A stretch of 64,000 bases of DNA, taken from assembly GCA_013397795.1 (NCBI GenBank), contig VZTJ01003846.1, forward strand, positions 1,004,421-1,068,420. The letters run 5' to 3'. Positions 12,125 to 25,300 of the stretch are shown piece after piece. The stretch's first letter is position 1, and every line of letters begins with the position of its first letter. The notes beneath the pieces were generated by a model. It was not told the origin of the DNA, made no database searches, and worked only from the letters and a program-made list of their open reading frames with translations. The position numbers were made by a program, and so were the translations under genes. This DNA comes from Orthonyx spaldingii. Its lineage: Eukaryota; Chordata; Aves; Passeriformes; Orthonychidae.

Positions 12125-12201
12125 ATTTTTTGTTTTGTTTTGTGGTTTGGTTGGTTGTGGTGGGTTTTTTTGTGTTTTGTTGTTGTTGCTTGCTTGTTGG
12201 G
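12125..12201. repeat. T/G-rich low-complexity tract
   Basis: GTTTT/GGTT-type units, U/G-rich in the sense transcript. Confidence 0.8.
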
Positions 12202-13419
12202 ATTTTTTCTATCAAAGCAAAACTCTGATAATTTTTATGTTTCAGTAGCTGGGAATAAGGCTGAGCTCCTTCATGTAAAACATTGTAAGGAAGAAATGGA
12301 TTAGCGAGTTAGTAGCAGCATTTTTGGAAGGCATGAACAGAGTTTTCCAGAATCTCTGCATATCTTCTGCCTTCTCTCTCACCATTGCAACCTGCTTTTT
12401 CTTGCTGGTGTGTCTCCATGAATCCAACTGTTAGTAAACGTATTAGTTTTCTACAAGTGATGGAATTATTAAGTTTTAGTTACAGGTTCATGCACATCTT
12501 CACGCATGTCCCTCTTTAAAGGAATTTCTAGACAATTTGTTGGATAACACAGTTTTATTTCTAAAATGTACGACTCATTTATTTCAATTGAGTTCATTTA
12601 CAGTATTATTAAAATATTTTAAAAGTGAAAAGTGATGTTTTAAAATAATTTTTAAACAACTCACAGCATAAACGTAATAATAGTGAATAGTCTGCAGAAT
12701 AACATGCATAATTCATTTTAATATGGTGTATTTGCCTCCTAAATGTAGCATGAATAAAAATTTAAGTAATTTGGAGGCTTTTCTACCTCATCATCATGAC
12801 TTAGGAAATCAGAATCACTAGAAAAGGCTGAAAGCATATCTAAGCCTTGTGTGACTCGAGCATTAGTAAGTGAATGAAACAGTCACTGAGATCAATTTAA
12901 ACAGTCATTCTGAGTTAATTAGCCTAGCACATCTACTTAAAATCTGCCTACTTCCATTCTTTTCTATCATGTATGAATTCCAGCCTGTTTCTAGAGTCCC
13001 ACAGTTAATTTAATAATTTTGGTAAAATCTTTCAAGGTAGCTGGAATAATTCAGTTTACTTCCTGTCAGTGCAGTAGGATGTACAAAGAAGGATGTCAGA
13101 CAGCAAAGGTTTCTTTCCATACTCCCTATGTCAAAATGATCAGCTGTATTCAGGAGTGCATATTCCTTTTTGACTAACCTTTTTTATTTCTGTTAAACGT
13201 GAGTGAAGAGTGTCTTTTAGGGGTTTTTTGGGAGTGGAAGGCTAAGAGGGATGGTAAGATGGATGCATCCATTGTCTAGTAACTAGTTCCTGCAACATCT
13301 GCATCCTCCCGTGCTGGTTAAATGCAGGACTTTCCATGAAGTTAAACTCAGTGTACTTGCTGGACCTTTGACAACTGCACTGTCTAAACAAACAAGGACC
13401 TCATTCATGTTTTAATTTG

Positions 13420-14260
13420 GTCTGCTCACCACTGTACTTTCTGCCGTAACTGTCTTGCCCACATTTCTTTACAGTCTTTATTTGGCAGTGACCATTCAGG
13501 TTTCTGCACCCCCATGTCAACTGGGTTTAGGGAAGATAGAAACATTTGCCCCCTGCCAAGCATGTGGCACTCAGGCCCACTCCAACTGCTAGTGCAGAAG
13601 CCCTCACTGTGCTGACACTTCTCCTTTACATTAGCTGGAATTTTTTTAGACCGCAGCATTCCCACCCCAGTGGCAGGCAACTGGGACTTCCAGTTGCTGG
13701 AGTTGCAGACACTGCTTTATGCCCCCGACTGTCTGACTCCAATAGCTACTACCAAATGCACTTATGCCAGTCCCCTGCTGACGCTACCACTTTGGGCTCA
13801 AGGTCTGTAGGGCCCATAGAGATGTTCCCCATACCTGTGGCATCTCCAACTACTGATATTTGAGACCTTCATTCACCCCAGTTGTCACAGACTTGGGGGC
13901 CTACACTGCAAGCCTGACTCCAGTTGCTGGCCCAGTATTTGCTCATGCTGGTCTTGCCAGGAGCTGCCATTTACTCCTGACAGCACATGGAATAGTGAGT
14001 GACATTACACAGAGATACAGATACGAAAGCGTTTGATAAAAATATAGGACAAACTCTAGTGATGAGAGACAGGGCTCAGTCAGTCAACTGTATTGACAGG
14101 CCACAGTTTACATGTGACCAGCCATTTTAAAAATCTGTTTTCATCTCTTCTCCACTTTGCTCTTTCTTGATCCTTCCCCCAGTATAGTCTGTCATTGGTT
14201 TGTATATTGAGCTACCTTAAATAATCCAAATTCTCATGCCCCTTCATCTTAGGAGTTACA
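13420..14260. repeat. GC-rich, internally repetitive island of unknown class
   Basis: Base composition rises to about half G+C. A motif like gactccagttgctgg recurs in degenerate form (near 13575, 13682, 13735, 13842, 13915), followed at several sites by gcagacactgctttatgcc-like text. An AT-richer block follows. It may be an old LTR or minisatellite-bearing repeat, but no family was recognised. ORFs of 84 and 105 codons here overlap on opposite strands and look incidental. Confidence 0.4.
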
Positions 14261-15398
14261 AAGTTCAGGTGGCCTTCTCCAAAGTTGTGTCTGAAGTTTC
14301 TTAATGGTCGCTTAATTATTAATCTTGAGACTTTTGTTCTCCAGCGTTGCCTCCTTTATTTTTTGTCTACCAGATTTGTGTCTCTTGGTGTTCTGGTTTA
14401 TGGTTTTTCTTGTATTATCCACTTTTGCATTGAGGAGATCCTTGATCAGATAGCCTTAATGAAGCAGACATTATTGTACCCTTACTGGTATCAATAGCTG
14501 AGAAAGTTGTTTAAATCCCAGAATCTCTTTTTCTGAATCTGAACCCTGCCATCATCAGTGTTTTAATTTAAAGCATAAATGTGCAGTACACAGGCATTTC
14601 TATTCCACATATATGCAGTAGGTATACTTTAAGACTTGTAACCTAGCTGAGTACTAATATAACTTGGTGCCTGAGTCAGGGGGAGATGAGATGTGGCTGA
14701 TTCCCTTGCTGTTTAAGAATAGCTTTTTCATATGCCATCAGTTAAGTCCAGATCCTGCATAATCAAGGCTTATGCCAGTATCAGGTTTTGGGTAGGGACG
14801 TCATGTCATAGATTCACACTTTGGAGATTCATTCTTGTTGAAAGAAGATGTGGTTTTTATATCAGACTAGTAACTATGATGGATGGAACATGCTGGAAAA
14901 GCGATTCCATCACTTTGTTTTGGTTTTCCTCTGATTTTTCACAAATGCTACATAGCTATTTAAAACTTTTCCATTGCAAGCAGACTTTTTGGGAAAATTC
15001 ATAGTGATGGATATTAGATTTACTTCTAGTTTCATTGTTTAGATCCAAGTATTTTTGCAGCTTCAACACTCCCTCATCCAAGAATTAGTCCCTGGAGGGT
15101 AACATAAGATAGTAATGCATTACAAGTAATGGAAATAAATTATAATAATAGTGGATTATTCTGATTGAGAAGTGTAATTTTTTTTCTAACCTTCTAGTTG
15201 GGAAATCTAGTTGTGTCTTAACAAATTGCTCAAAACCTAAGTAAATGTAAAAGTACTGTCTACATCAAACACACAAAAAGATCTTACATTAATAAGCACA
15301 TAATCATTACTAGAGAAAATGGTGTCAGACTACATGGAGAGGTAAGACTGCTTTGAGTCCTTCTGCATGTGTGAAAATTTACTCGCTTCTTTTCACAG

Positions 15399-15514
15399 AG
15401 GATTTAAGGACCTGGAATTAGACACGCCTTCCATTGAGAAACGCTTTGCCTACAGTTTCCTTCAGCAGCTTATAAGATATGTGGATGAAGCCCATCAGTA
15501 CATTTTGGAGTTTG
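15399..15514 (+). CDS. RYR2: RYR2 exon w9
   Basis: 116 nt, phase 2 in and 1 out (about 2905-2943 plus one base of D2944). It completes Arg, then GFKDLELDTPSIEKRFAYSF and LQQLIRYVDEAHQYILEF, entering the helical solenoid. Acceptor is cttttcacag and donor is TTTG|gtatag. Confidence 0.96.
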
Positions 15515-17043
15515 GTATAGTATCCCTTGTACATTTTTTAAAACTATTACTACCTAAGATATCTGATGTTATAAAAACAACCAGAAAATGTTTTAAAGAT
15601 GGGTATATTTCTGAACTAGTTATCCCTTTAATTGCCTGTAGTCGATGAAGATCATGAATTTTGGAGTTATGTAACTGCCATTCATTCCAGTTTTCCATAT
15701 CCATTCATCAGATAAAAAATTTTCAGCCAAAATTTATGACTTTCACTCTTTGAAAAAGAAAACTAGCTACCCCTTGCATTAATGCACAAAATTATAATCT
15801 CTCACATGTGCACATTAATAGTTACTACTCACATGTAATCCCTTTTTCAGAGAGCACATAAAATCAGTCACTTGTATCATTCTGAAATTTTCTCTGGAAA
15901 AGGGAGTAGAGAAACCTCTTCAATAAACTCCCACAAAGGGAATGTTCTTTCACAAATACCCAGCACATGTTTTGTCAACAGCTTTAGGATTTACTTGATC
16001 TGCTTTTGGTGAAGGTAAAAAAATACAAAAGTTTGGTGACCCAAGTCAGCTTCTTAGATGAGCAGCAAAAGCCAAAAAAACTGGCGAGATGCAGCTTCTG
16101 TTGTGACCATGGGAGTTGTAATGACACATAACATGTACTGTGACTCATAGTCATATATGCTGTAAATGACAGTAGCAGGAACATCAGGGAGATTGAATAA
16201 ATCAATGCTCATGTAAAAACCAATCTAGTTTTAATGTGGAAATTTGTCAATTTTATGAGTTATTATATGCCGTGGTTACTTACAGTAGTAAAAGTCTGGT
16301 CTTTATAACTCATCAGGTTACTTCTGCTGCTAATGCTTGATTATCATGGCTTCATCATTCTTGATTACAGAAATTTGGAATAGCTGCAAGAATGATAATG
16401 ATTAAATACTGAAACACTAGAAACATTGGTGGAACAAATACCATTTGAGTCCCTCAATAGATTAATGGAAAGAAGACAATAAATAAATGATAAATAGTTT
16501 GGGAACTGTACCAGATTTTATTTTGAAAGAGGTTTCCTTCTTTTTTTAGAGTAAGGGAAGAGTGAAGTAATTTACATTTCAGTTGGGTAGATCTAACCAA
16601 TAATTTTGTTCTTTAGTACAAAGTTCTCAAATGAGGAATGAAAATTCATTAATTCTGTTTCTCCTGGAAACAACTTGTGAAAGATGTTTTATTAGAATCT
16701 GAGTTCAGGCTTCCAAATTGTCACCTGTAACAGGAAAAGATAAACATAGCACCAGATTTTTATCTCACAAAAGCATCCATATCTCTTGGGACTGCAAGAT
16801 GCCTACATTTTAATGAAGATTTGGACAATTACTCTTTATACACTTTATTTGCTGTTACTTTTCCTCTAACGAGTTAGTCATAAAATGCCACTTTAACTAG
16901 TGCGTATACTGTTTGAGGTACCTTAAATCTACATCTAAAGATGACCAGTGTTATTTGTTTATAGTGTACGCTTCCTAAGAAAAATGCAGAGTAGACTGTA
17001 ATCAGGATATATCACAGGGAACTTATTTTTCTTCTCTCTGCAG
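15515..17043 (+). other. Intron 9
   Basis: 1529 nt, AT-rich. Nothing was recognised. Confidence 0.9.
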
Positions 17044-17108
17044 ATGGTGGCAGCAGAGGCAAAGGAGAGCAATTCCCATATGAACAAGAAATCAAGTTTT
17101 TTGCCAAA
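17044..17108 (+). CDS. RYR2: RYR2 exon w10
   Basis: 65 nt, phase 1 in and 0 out (about 2944-2965). It encodes GGSRGKGEQFPYEQEIKFFA then K. The DGGSRGKGE loop is RYR2-type; RYR3 has an unrelated sequence here. Acceptor is tctctctgcag and donor AAA|gtacag is atypical. Confidence 0.95.
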
Positions 17109-19137
17109 GTACAGTATATTTTTGCTTATTCTTTGTCAACATAGTGAGTAACAGAAGAGAGAACATATTTTTTAGTGACTCATTGTTATAGTGGCATTTT
17201 TCTGTATTAAATTGATTATTTTATTAATTAAAAACAGCAGTAATAAAAATAACTTGAAAACAATGTAGGATGAAGTACAGCTGTGGGAAGATTGCAGGAC
17301 TGTATTTTTTATTCTTATTATTTCCTGCTCCACGATATGCAGCTACTCATATGATGCTATTCATAAGCTCCCTACATTTTCTGTTTTCCAGCTTAGTCTA
17401 ATTTTGAAGAGTTTTCTCTTTTACAGTCTTCAGGCAGGTTAATGTGAACAATACTTATTGGAATTAACACTACTGTTTATCTGTCAGTGTCATAGTAGTT
17501 ATTTTTCTCATTTTAAAACCATGCTGTTGTCTCCATCGCGGAGTCCCACAATGGCTGAGGTTGGAAGGGCCCTTTGCTTAGCAGTTTCGGAGAACCACAC
17601 CCAGACATCTTTTGAGTATCTCCAAGGGTAGAGACTCCACAATCTCTCTGGGCAACCTGTGTCAGTGTTCAATCATCCTGACAGTAAAAAAGTGTTTCTT
17701 GATGGTCTGAGAGAACCTACAGTGTTTCAGTTTGTGCCCATTGACTCTGGTCCTGTCACAGTTGGAAAGAGCCTGGCTCCATCTGCTTTACCCCCCTCCC
17801 TTCCGATATTTATGCACCTTGATGGGATCCTCCCTGAGCCTTCTCTTTTCTAGTTTAGGGTCCCAGATTCCTCAACCTCTTGTCATTTGGAAGATCCTCT
17901 AGTTCCTTAATCGTCTTTGTAACCCTTCACTGGACTCTCTCCAGTATGCCAATGTTTCTCTTGTACTGGGGAGCCCAGAACCACATACAGCACTTCAGAT
18001 GTGATGTCACCAGTGTTGAGTAGAGAGAAAGAACCGCCTTTCTGGACCTGCTAACATGCACTCTGTCTAATTCAATACATAATGCTGTTGGCTGCCTTAT
18101 AGTAAGATTGCATTGTTGGTTCGTGGTCTGTTTGCTGTCCACTGAGAATCCCCTGATCCTTCTTCACAAAACTGCTTTTCAGCTGGTTAGCCCTCAGTGT
18201 GTGCTGATAAATGGACTTAGTCCTCCCCAAGTGCAGGACTTTGCACTTCCCCTTCCTCTTCCCCCAGACAGTCATGAGATTCCTCTCAGCACAATTCTCC
18301 TTTTTCTGTCACGATTTTACACATTGTAAATCAAGAAAATCTGCTTGTGCCTTACACACGTAAAAGCTTGTATGGTATTTGCATATTCAAAATGCCTTTT
18401 GAATTCATTAGTGAATAAGAAAAGCAACTGTTTGCAGCATTTTCTAATCCTGATATCCTTGCAGTAAATTGTAATTTCAATACCTTAGAGCACTTCCATG
18501 TGGTATTATTTGCCAAGCTGATTGACTCAGAAGATAGCATTCCACTTTGTTGTGAGCCATGCTCCAAACAGGAAGCAATTTCATATGTTCTTTCTGGCTG
18601 TTTATTTTGGATCTCCTCATGGCTGACACCTGCAGTGGGCACTGAGTAATAATCACCACAGGAAGTAAACAGCAGAATTTCTGTGGACAAGCCCTTAGTA
18701 AGTGAGGCTGTTTTGGGAGCTTTATTTGAAAAATCTAGAACTAAGTACTGTCAGTGTGCTGACAGTTGTAGGTGAATTTTTTTAAACCTACATTAAAAGG
18801 AACAAAAAGCAATAGCTGTGTTTGGTTATGTGGTATGGGAAAAATCTTAAATTGTGAGATAAAATTAAATTATACTTTCTGACTTGTACTCCTCCTAAAA
18901 AACCCAGAGATAAGTCTCAGTGACAATGTAAAATGTTTTTCTCCTGCCTTTGATGACATATTAAGTGCCTGGAATACTAAATAAATTCAGAGAAATAGCT
19001 ATTAAAGAAAAACTCAAACAGAGGTTTTAAAACAAAAAAACCTGTTTGAAATCTCCTGTCTTTAGTTGTGACAAAGCATAATACAGAACATAGTAAAGAA
19101 GGTCCTGAGATAACCATTCTTTCTGGTATAATTTCAG
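17109..19137 (+). other. Intron 10
   Basis: 2029 nt. About 40% is an antisense CR1 copy (17530-18320). The rest is unremarkable. Confidence 0.9.
17530..18320 (-). mobile_element. CR1 LINE 3' part, antisense
   Basis: The plus strand reads as the complement of CR1: ggctgaggttggaagg near 17552, ctctctgggcaacctgtgtc near 17644, ccctgagccttctcttttct near 17832 and gtgcaggactttgcacttcc near 18231. This run of about 790 bp follows CR1 order. It is the longest CR1 copy in the window and moderately diverged. Short ORFs inside it are repeat-derived shadows. Confidence 0.9.
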
Positions 19138-19259
19138 GTTGTGCTCCCTTTGATTGATCAGTATTTTAAAAATCATCGCCTGTATTTCTTATCTTCAGCA
19201 AGCAGGCCTCTCAGCAGTGGAGGCCATGCCTCTAATAAAGAGAAAGAAATGGTGACAAG
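19138..19259 (+). CDS. RYR2: RYR2 exon w11
   Basis: 122 nt, phase 0 in and 2 out (about 2966-3005 plus two bases of S3006). It encodes VVLPLIDQYFKNHRLYFLSS, ASRPLSSGGHASNKEK and EMVT. Solenoid helices. Acceptor is ggtataatttcag and donor is AG|gtaaag. Confidence 0.96.
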
Positions 19260-22200
19260 GTAAAGCTTAAAAAAATATTAATGTCTATGCATATGTGTTT
19301 GTCTTTAAAGCGTAGCAGTTGATGGTGGGAAAGTGAGAAGTGGGAGGCACAGAAATATTTTTATGTACACATCAATTAAACATTTTTCACTTTCTTTTCC
19401 CATTAGGAAAATTCACTGTGTAAAATGCAGAGGAGTACAGAGTTATTATTATATGCTGTTTAAAAGGTGATGATTTTAGCATGCAGGGAACTTCAATTTA
19501 TCCTTATATCCAACAGTGGAGCACTTGCACAGTCTGTGGCACAGACTATACAATATGTATCAGTTTTCACTGTTAGAAATAGGTATATACTGAAATCATT
19601 ATTTCTGCAAAATTTTCTGTTAGATTTAAAAGCCAAACTTATTTGTAGCTGAGTTTCAATAAATATTGTTATTAATGTCCATCATAAAAATTAAAAATAA
19701 GAGAGTTGCATTCTATCTGCTCTTTAGTTTTATAAATAGTAATAAGGGTAGTACTATAATAGAAATACTCACTTGATTCTTTCCCTTAAGTTACCCTTTT
19801 TTTAAGACCATCTCTTAAGATGTTTTCATTTAATTTCGGTTCTGATTGAATTGAAACCCATATTTCCCATGTAGTAAGGTGGATGACAAGCTTCACACAG
19901 GACCTCCTGCATACCTGTAATGTGTGCATGTATGACAGTTGCCTACTTGGCTGTTCTTGGGCATGAACCATGCAAAATTGAATTGCTGGATTTTGAGGCT
20001 GACAGCCAGTTGGTGGTTATACAGACATGCAGGGCGTGCAACGTTGTGTGAATACTGAGTGAAGTTTCTAGCACAATATTAAGCACAAGTAAGTAATGGC
20101 TGTCTTGACTTTGAATCATCTCATGGACTAATCTGATCTGGCAGCTTATCTGAATGGTGTTTTTCAAGGGATTTGAAAACTGTATAAAAATGCATGCATA
20201 TAAATAATATTCCAGTCTTATGAGATGCTATTTTTTCTGTCTGCAGTGTCCTGGATAACAGTATTTTTACAGTTGTTAAGTCATGCTGATAAACTCTCCA
20301 GTTCTGGAAGATGTCAAATATATTAGCATAACTGCTGCAATAGATTCAGGATTTATGCACATACGCTCTGTAGCTGTCTGAGATTCCTGAACATATAGCC
20401 CTGCAAAAAGATCAGAGCTGCTGCCATACTTTGTTGGGTTATGTGCCATCCAGATGTGTCAGCCGAGGAGAAGAAAACAGATATAAGGAAATCTTGGATG
20501 AATAATAGCTAATCCTATTGAGGGCACCTCCTACACAGAATTTACTTCAAGCTCAGGGCAGGTCATGGCTGCTTTCCTTCTCCAGTGAAGATAAGCTTAT
20601 GTTCATTAAACTATGGAAGAGTATAATTTTGGGTATTGATAATGCAGTGAAAGTGTTAGCATATGCAATAACCATTCCATGTTCAGCAAATACAGTAAAT
20701 CCAGATCGATTTTGCTGACAAATCTGGGTCAGACTTCTTCCTCAAAAGTGGTGGCATTATGGCTGTTGTATTTGTAATCAACCTCTTCATGATTGGGTTT
20801 TTTGAATTTCTAATCCAGTGGATCATGTTACAAGTTCTTGTACTACTGTAGTTGTATGAAATTGGTTCTGAACATCAATCTAACTATTGGCAATTTGGAC
20901 TTATTTATTTATTTATTTGACCTCAACTAAATACACTGGAGATAATAGTTTCAGTCTCACTTTGTGAAAGCACAGCATCTACTGAATGGTACAGTCAGTT
21001 GAGTAACATTTGTATGTCAGAACATAAGATGGATCGGTGAGCTATTATGTCTTTTCCAGACTGGACACAAAATCTATATGATGTTAATGTGTTTCTCTAC
21101 AGCTTTTCCTGTTGGACTTGGTGAACCAAGATCCTCATAAAAGAATATATAGTGTATGTCTGCATCATGGAATAAAAAGTGAACAGAGATCCCTGAACGT
21201 GCACCAAAGAGACTCATTTCTAGAACAGAGCAGTTGCTGTTGCTAGAGTGAATCACTGTGCACTGGCTAATTAGCTGGATTCAATACCACATTAACCTGG
21301 CTGTTGTGATTCTGGACATAAATGTTTCCATTTGACACCAAGCTCTTGTCTGTCAATGGAACAACATGTTCAGATCTCAGGCTGTGCAGACATGCTTATT
21401 GTATCTTTTGCTTTTAAATCAGAGGCTAATAAGTAGCCAGTATGCCTATTAATTAAGTAGCTTAAAAAATGACATGATATTGTTCATGTCATTTATAGCA
21501 GATGAAGGGGTTTGCAGCATAAAATAATAACAGCAAAATGGACATTCATGGTGAAAATTCTCACACCAAGCCAAATAATGAAAATTGATTTAATTCCTCC
21601 TTAATCTGGAGCCCAGGTCAATTTGGGTAGGGCAGTTTGCTCCTGCTTCTATGAATTAACACAGAATTTCACTCTTCTTTTTTCTCAACGAAGTGCTGTT
21701 CATCAGCATAGGAAGTAGTTCAAACATGTGAAACAAAATCATTGATCATATTGTTTTAAACCATGTAAGAGGCGATATTTTTTTTAAAAAAAGCTTATTT
21801 GAAAAGAAATTCTTGCTGTGTTCGAGTTTACAAGGTCCTAATTGAAGTAGAGAAACATTTGCCATCACACACCTCAGTTAATCTGATTCCCTTACCTTTT
21901 ATTTTCAAATTGTCAGTGGTGTCCTGTATAGCACAATGACCACATTTTGCCTTTTTAAAGCTTTGATGGTTATTTCCTTGTGGGTTATTGTACAGAACGC
22001 TTTCATATTAATTAGCTTTGCTTTTAATTTTTTTTGTTTGTTTCTTTAATTATAATATGTGCTTATTTAACCATGTTTGTTAAGGATATGCACTTGAAAA
22101 TTCTTTCTTTAGTATTCTGTCCCACATTCTGCTCAGACAATTGATTCTTTCTGCGTGACATCATGTTGCTTTTCCTGCTCATATATCAGCTGTTATTTTT

Positions 22201-22277
22201 TCTTTCTTGTTCCTCCCTCCCTCCCTTATTTTTTTCCTTTTTCCTTCTCTTCTCTTTTATTTTTCTTTTGTCTTCAG
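19260..22277 (+). other. Intron 11
   Basis: 3018 nt. It has a (TTTA)n run at 20901-20918 and ends in a very long pyrimidine tract (about 22190-22277). No mobile element was recognised. Confidence 0.85.
22190..22277 (+). promoter_or_regulatory. RYR2: Extended polypyrimidine tract before w12
   Basis: Nearly 90 nt of almost pure C/T, including cctccctccctccc and ttctcttctctttt, run into tcttcag. Such tracts bind PTB/U2AF-type factors. It precedes the shortest constitutive exon of the window, so it may serve its recognition or regulation. Confidence 0.6.
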
Positions 22278-22327
22278 CCTGTTCTGCAAACTTGGAGTTC
22301 TTGTCAGGCATAGGATTTCACTGTTTG
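22278..22327 (+). CDS. RYR2: RYR2 exon w12
   Basis: 50 nt, phase 2 in and 1 out (completes S3006; about 3007-3022 plus one base of G3023). It encodes LFCKLGVLVRHRISLF. It is too short for ORF searches but fits exactly between w11 and w13, and skipping it would shift frame. Acceptor is tgtcttcag and donor is TTTG|gtaagg. Confidence 0.96.
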
Positions 22328-25300
22328 GTAAGGAGACCCTTGACAAATACTAGCATGGCCATCACTTGGTTTTCTTTGCCATTTTTGCATTGTGTTAAGT
22401 GCTGCTTTGTTGCATGATGCATGGCTGAAATGCATGGTCTACACAGACCACTAATTGTTTAGACTGATAGATCACAGAATTTATTAGATGGAATAAAAAG
22501 CTTTTGTAGTTTTCAGTTTGGGTGGGGGTTGTTTAGTTTTCTGTGTGTCTTAACTAATATTTGGGTTTCATTATCCCATCAAAGAATTTTAATGAGTAAA
22601 TTAAAATTACTGATTTGTAATGTTATTTTAAATCGTTTGGGAAAAACATTTGACAATCAGAACTGCACATTTGTATTGGAAAGTCATTAAGGAAAATTAG
22701 AAGTGGACTGAAATACTTAGTTATTTTCTGTGGAATTCTTGAATATTCCCAGATGTGCTTGATTCCACATACGCATGTGTACTCTCTTTCTGGTACTATG
22801 TGACCTTTGGCAGGAGCTTGATGTTTGTCTTAAGCCATGTGAAAATCACTGAATTTAAGTAAATTTGAAGTCTGTATCAAGTGTATGCATCATATACAAT
22901 GTGTGGCACAGTCATTTACTTCGCAATTTTTTCTTATGCCGTGGTGCTAGGAGAGTTGGAATAGTATATCCTATGCATACATAGCTTCTATGATGGATGC
23001 AGTGCAAACTTCAGCATCCATGAACATACCTAATTGGGTAATTATCTGGTGAACTAGAATTTGATTATGATAACATGCATCTAACCCAATTCCTGCATAT
23101 TTCATTCAATTGGAAGGGAAGCAACTCGCTGCAGCAGTGTGGTGTTTAAAAAGCTTACAAACCATTATGAAAACCATTAAACTGGAAAAAAAGATCGGAA
23201 AGTTTTTGGGATAATCACTTTTAAATATTTTGGGAGGAGCTTAGTGGATTTGCCTATAAAGTCAAAAGATCATAGGAGGAATGGAGTTATTTCTGGAGCT
23301 GTGTGGCATTGTTGCAGCTTTTTCTGAAGGGTGAAATATGTCTCAAACGTACACATAAGCTCTGATTTATACCCTAAGTTGTTTCTTCAAAGAATGAACT
23401 AGTTCTGGTATACTATAAAATTTTGCAAATCTTTTTTGATATTTGTGCATTTTTTTTTCTGTAATGAGTAATGGTTGAAATTAAAAACTTAAGTCAATGT
23501 AACTTTCTTCAGTATTAAAGAAAAGATCTTGTCTATTCCACATCTCAGCTTGCTTATTTCCTATTGTTTGGTTGGGTTCAAGTGCTAGGAGCGAAGTCAG
23601 ACAGGATCAGCTGATTATTTGTGATGACTATAGTTTGGTTTTTAACTCTTTTCCTAGACTGCAGTAACTAACAGAGTACAAAATCTTTATGCCAACACAG
23701 TAGCTTTTGCATGAATTATGACAAGGTCATCGTGAAACTATGGAGCATGATTGGGTTGTTTACTGTGGACCTAATAAGTCAAAGTCACTTTATAGTTTGC
23801 CTTCCCTTGCAAGTGAATTGCATGATGTGAGAAAATCTGATTAAGAGTGTTGCATTTACTCCAGTAAAGACAAAGACTATGTAGCAGAGGAGAAAATGCT
23901 CATAATTAATCTCAGCTGGGGCCTAGAAAGTTATTTGTCCATTTTGAAGGCATCTTCTGTGAGCAAGAGTTGCTCAAATAATAACTTCTATGGATAGTGT
24001 GGAGTTTACGATAACAAATAGCAAAATTCTATATAGTTTTGCTGTTGTATTATTGTGAATTTGAATGGTACTTCTGAATATACAGCTGCATTTATGAAAA
24101 TCATTAGTGAAAGTCATGTAGCTTAAAATGTATATAGGAGTTTGATGAAATGGGAAATTAAGCATGCATGTCTTACAGAGTGAACTTAAATAGTTAATCG
24201 CATTTGATATCTGAGAGTGTCATTGAGATTACGGAGTTGTCATTCAGCATGGAATCATAATTTCTTTGCAATGTGAAAGTACATTTTGACCACAATAATT
24301 TATGGTTTGAGAGCTGTAGCTGTACATCAGGAAGACTGTATTGATTTATTTTCATTACTATTACTGGGCTGAAATTGAAAGATTATAGTGAATAATTTTG
24401 GTGAATTGAGCATATTAATTAATATTTTCTTCATTTTAAAAGACAAATTTGTATAAGTAGTTTGGTTCAATTATTATAGTGTTTAAATTTCTAGTAAGCC
24501 ATTCTGTTCTAGAGCAGGTTGCTGAGAATTTGTAGCTGCCCCATCCCTGGAAGTGTTCAAGGCCAGGTTGGATGGGGCTTTAAGCAAGCTTGGAAGGTGT
24601 CCCTGCCCACAGCAGGAGATTGGACCTAGATCATCTTTAAGGTCTCTCCCAACCCAAGCCATTCCATGATTGTATGATGGTCTAATCCACAGTCCGATGT
24701 GCTTTGAGTACTTCCCTCCATACCTGCTGTCATTAGCACAGTCTTACACTCTTTTCATCAGCACTGGCATTCCAATCACCAGAGCATCAAAATAATAAGG
24801 AAAAAAATTCGATATGACAAAAAAAACCTTAATCTTTTGGGGTGGTGATTTTGGTAGGATTGTTTTAGGTTACTTCAGCTTTCTTATCTGCTTGCTGTAT
24901 CATTGCATGATCACAAGTGCCAGTGATAAAATGTGGGGCTGCCTGGCTGAGGCAGCCATGGAAGCTGTGGGTCAGGTTTGTTTAATCTGCTGTGGATGAA
25001 CATCACAACAATAATTCCTAATTTTGGTAGCATAGAACTACTTTCTTAGTGCTGCAACAAACCTCCCACACCTTCCTTGCAATTTATCTTTTAAATTTTA
25101 AATTCTCTAGTTCACTGAAACAATTACTAATTTTAGTTGTATGTTTGCTTATATTATTAAGAAATAACCACCAGTGAGAAAATATAGTTTGCTCTATCAC
25201 TGTATGCAGATAGATGTATTTTCAGAAATCTGTCCTGAACATTCAATTTGTTTCTACCTTTTTTTTTATGAAGAAAATGTAAAGACAAGCAAGAAAAGGC

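Larger units (their letters stand above)
12070..15398 (+). other. Intron 8
   Basis: 3329 nt. It holds a T/G tract (12125-12201) and a GC-rich repetitive island (about 13420-14260). The remainder is ordinary AT-rich intron. Confidence 0.9.

Noticed and set aside
13546..13863. 105-codon ORF in the GC-rich island
   Set aside because: The opposite strand is also open there, as expected from few stop-prone AT codons. The sequence is repetitive, not gene-like.
18352..18690. 112-codon minus-strand ORF
   Set aside because: Overlaps another minus-strand ORF in a different frame, follows an antisense CR1, and resembles no family.
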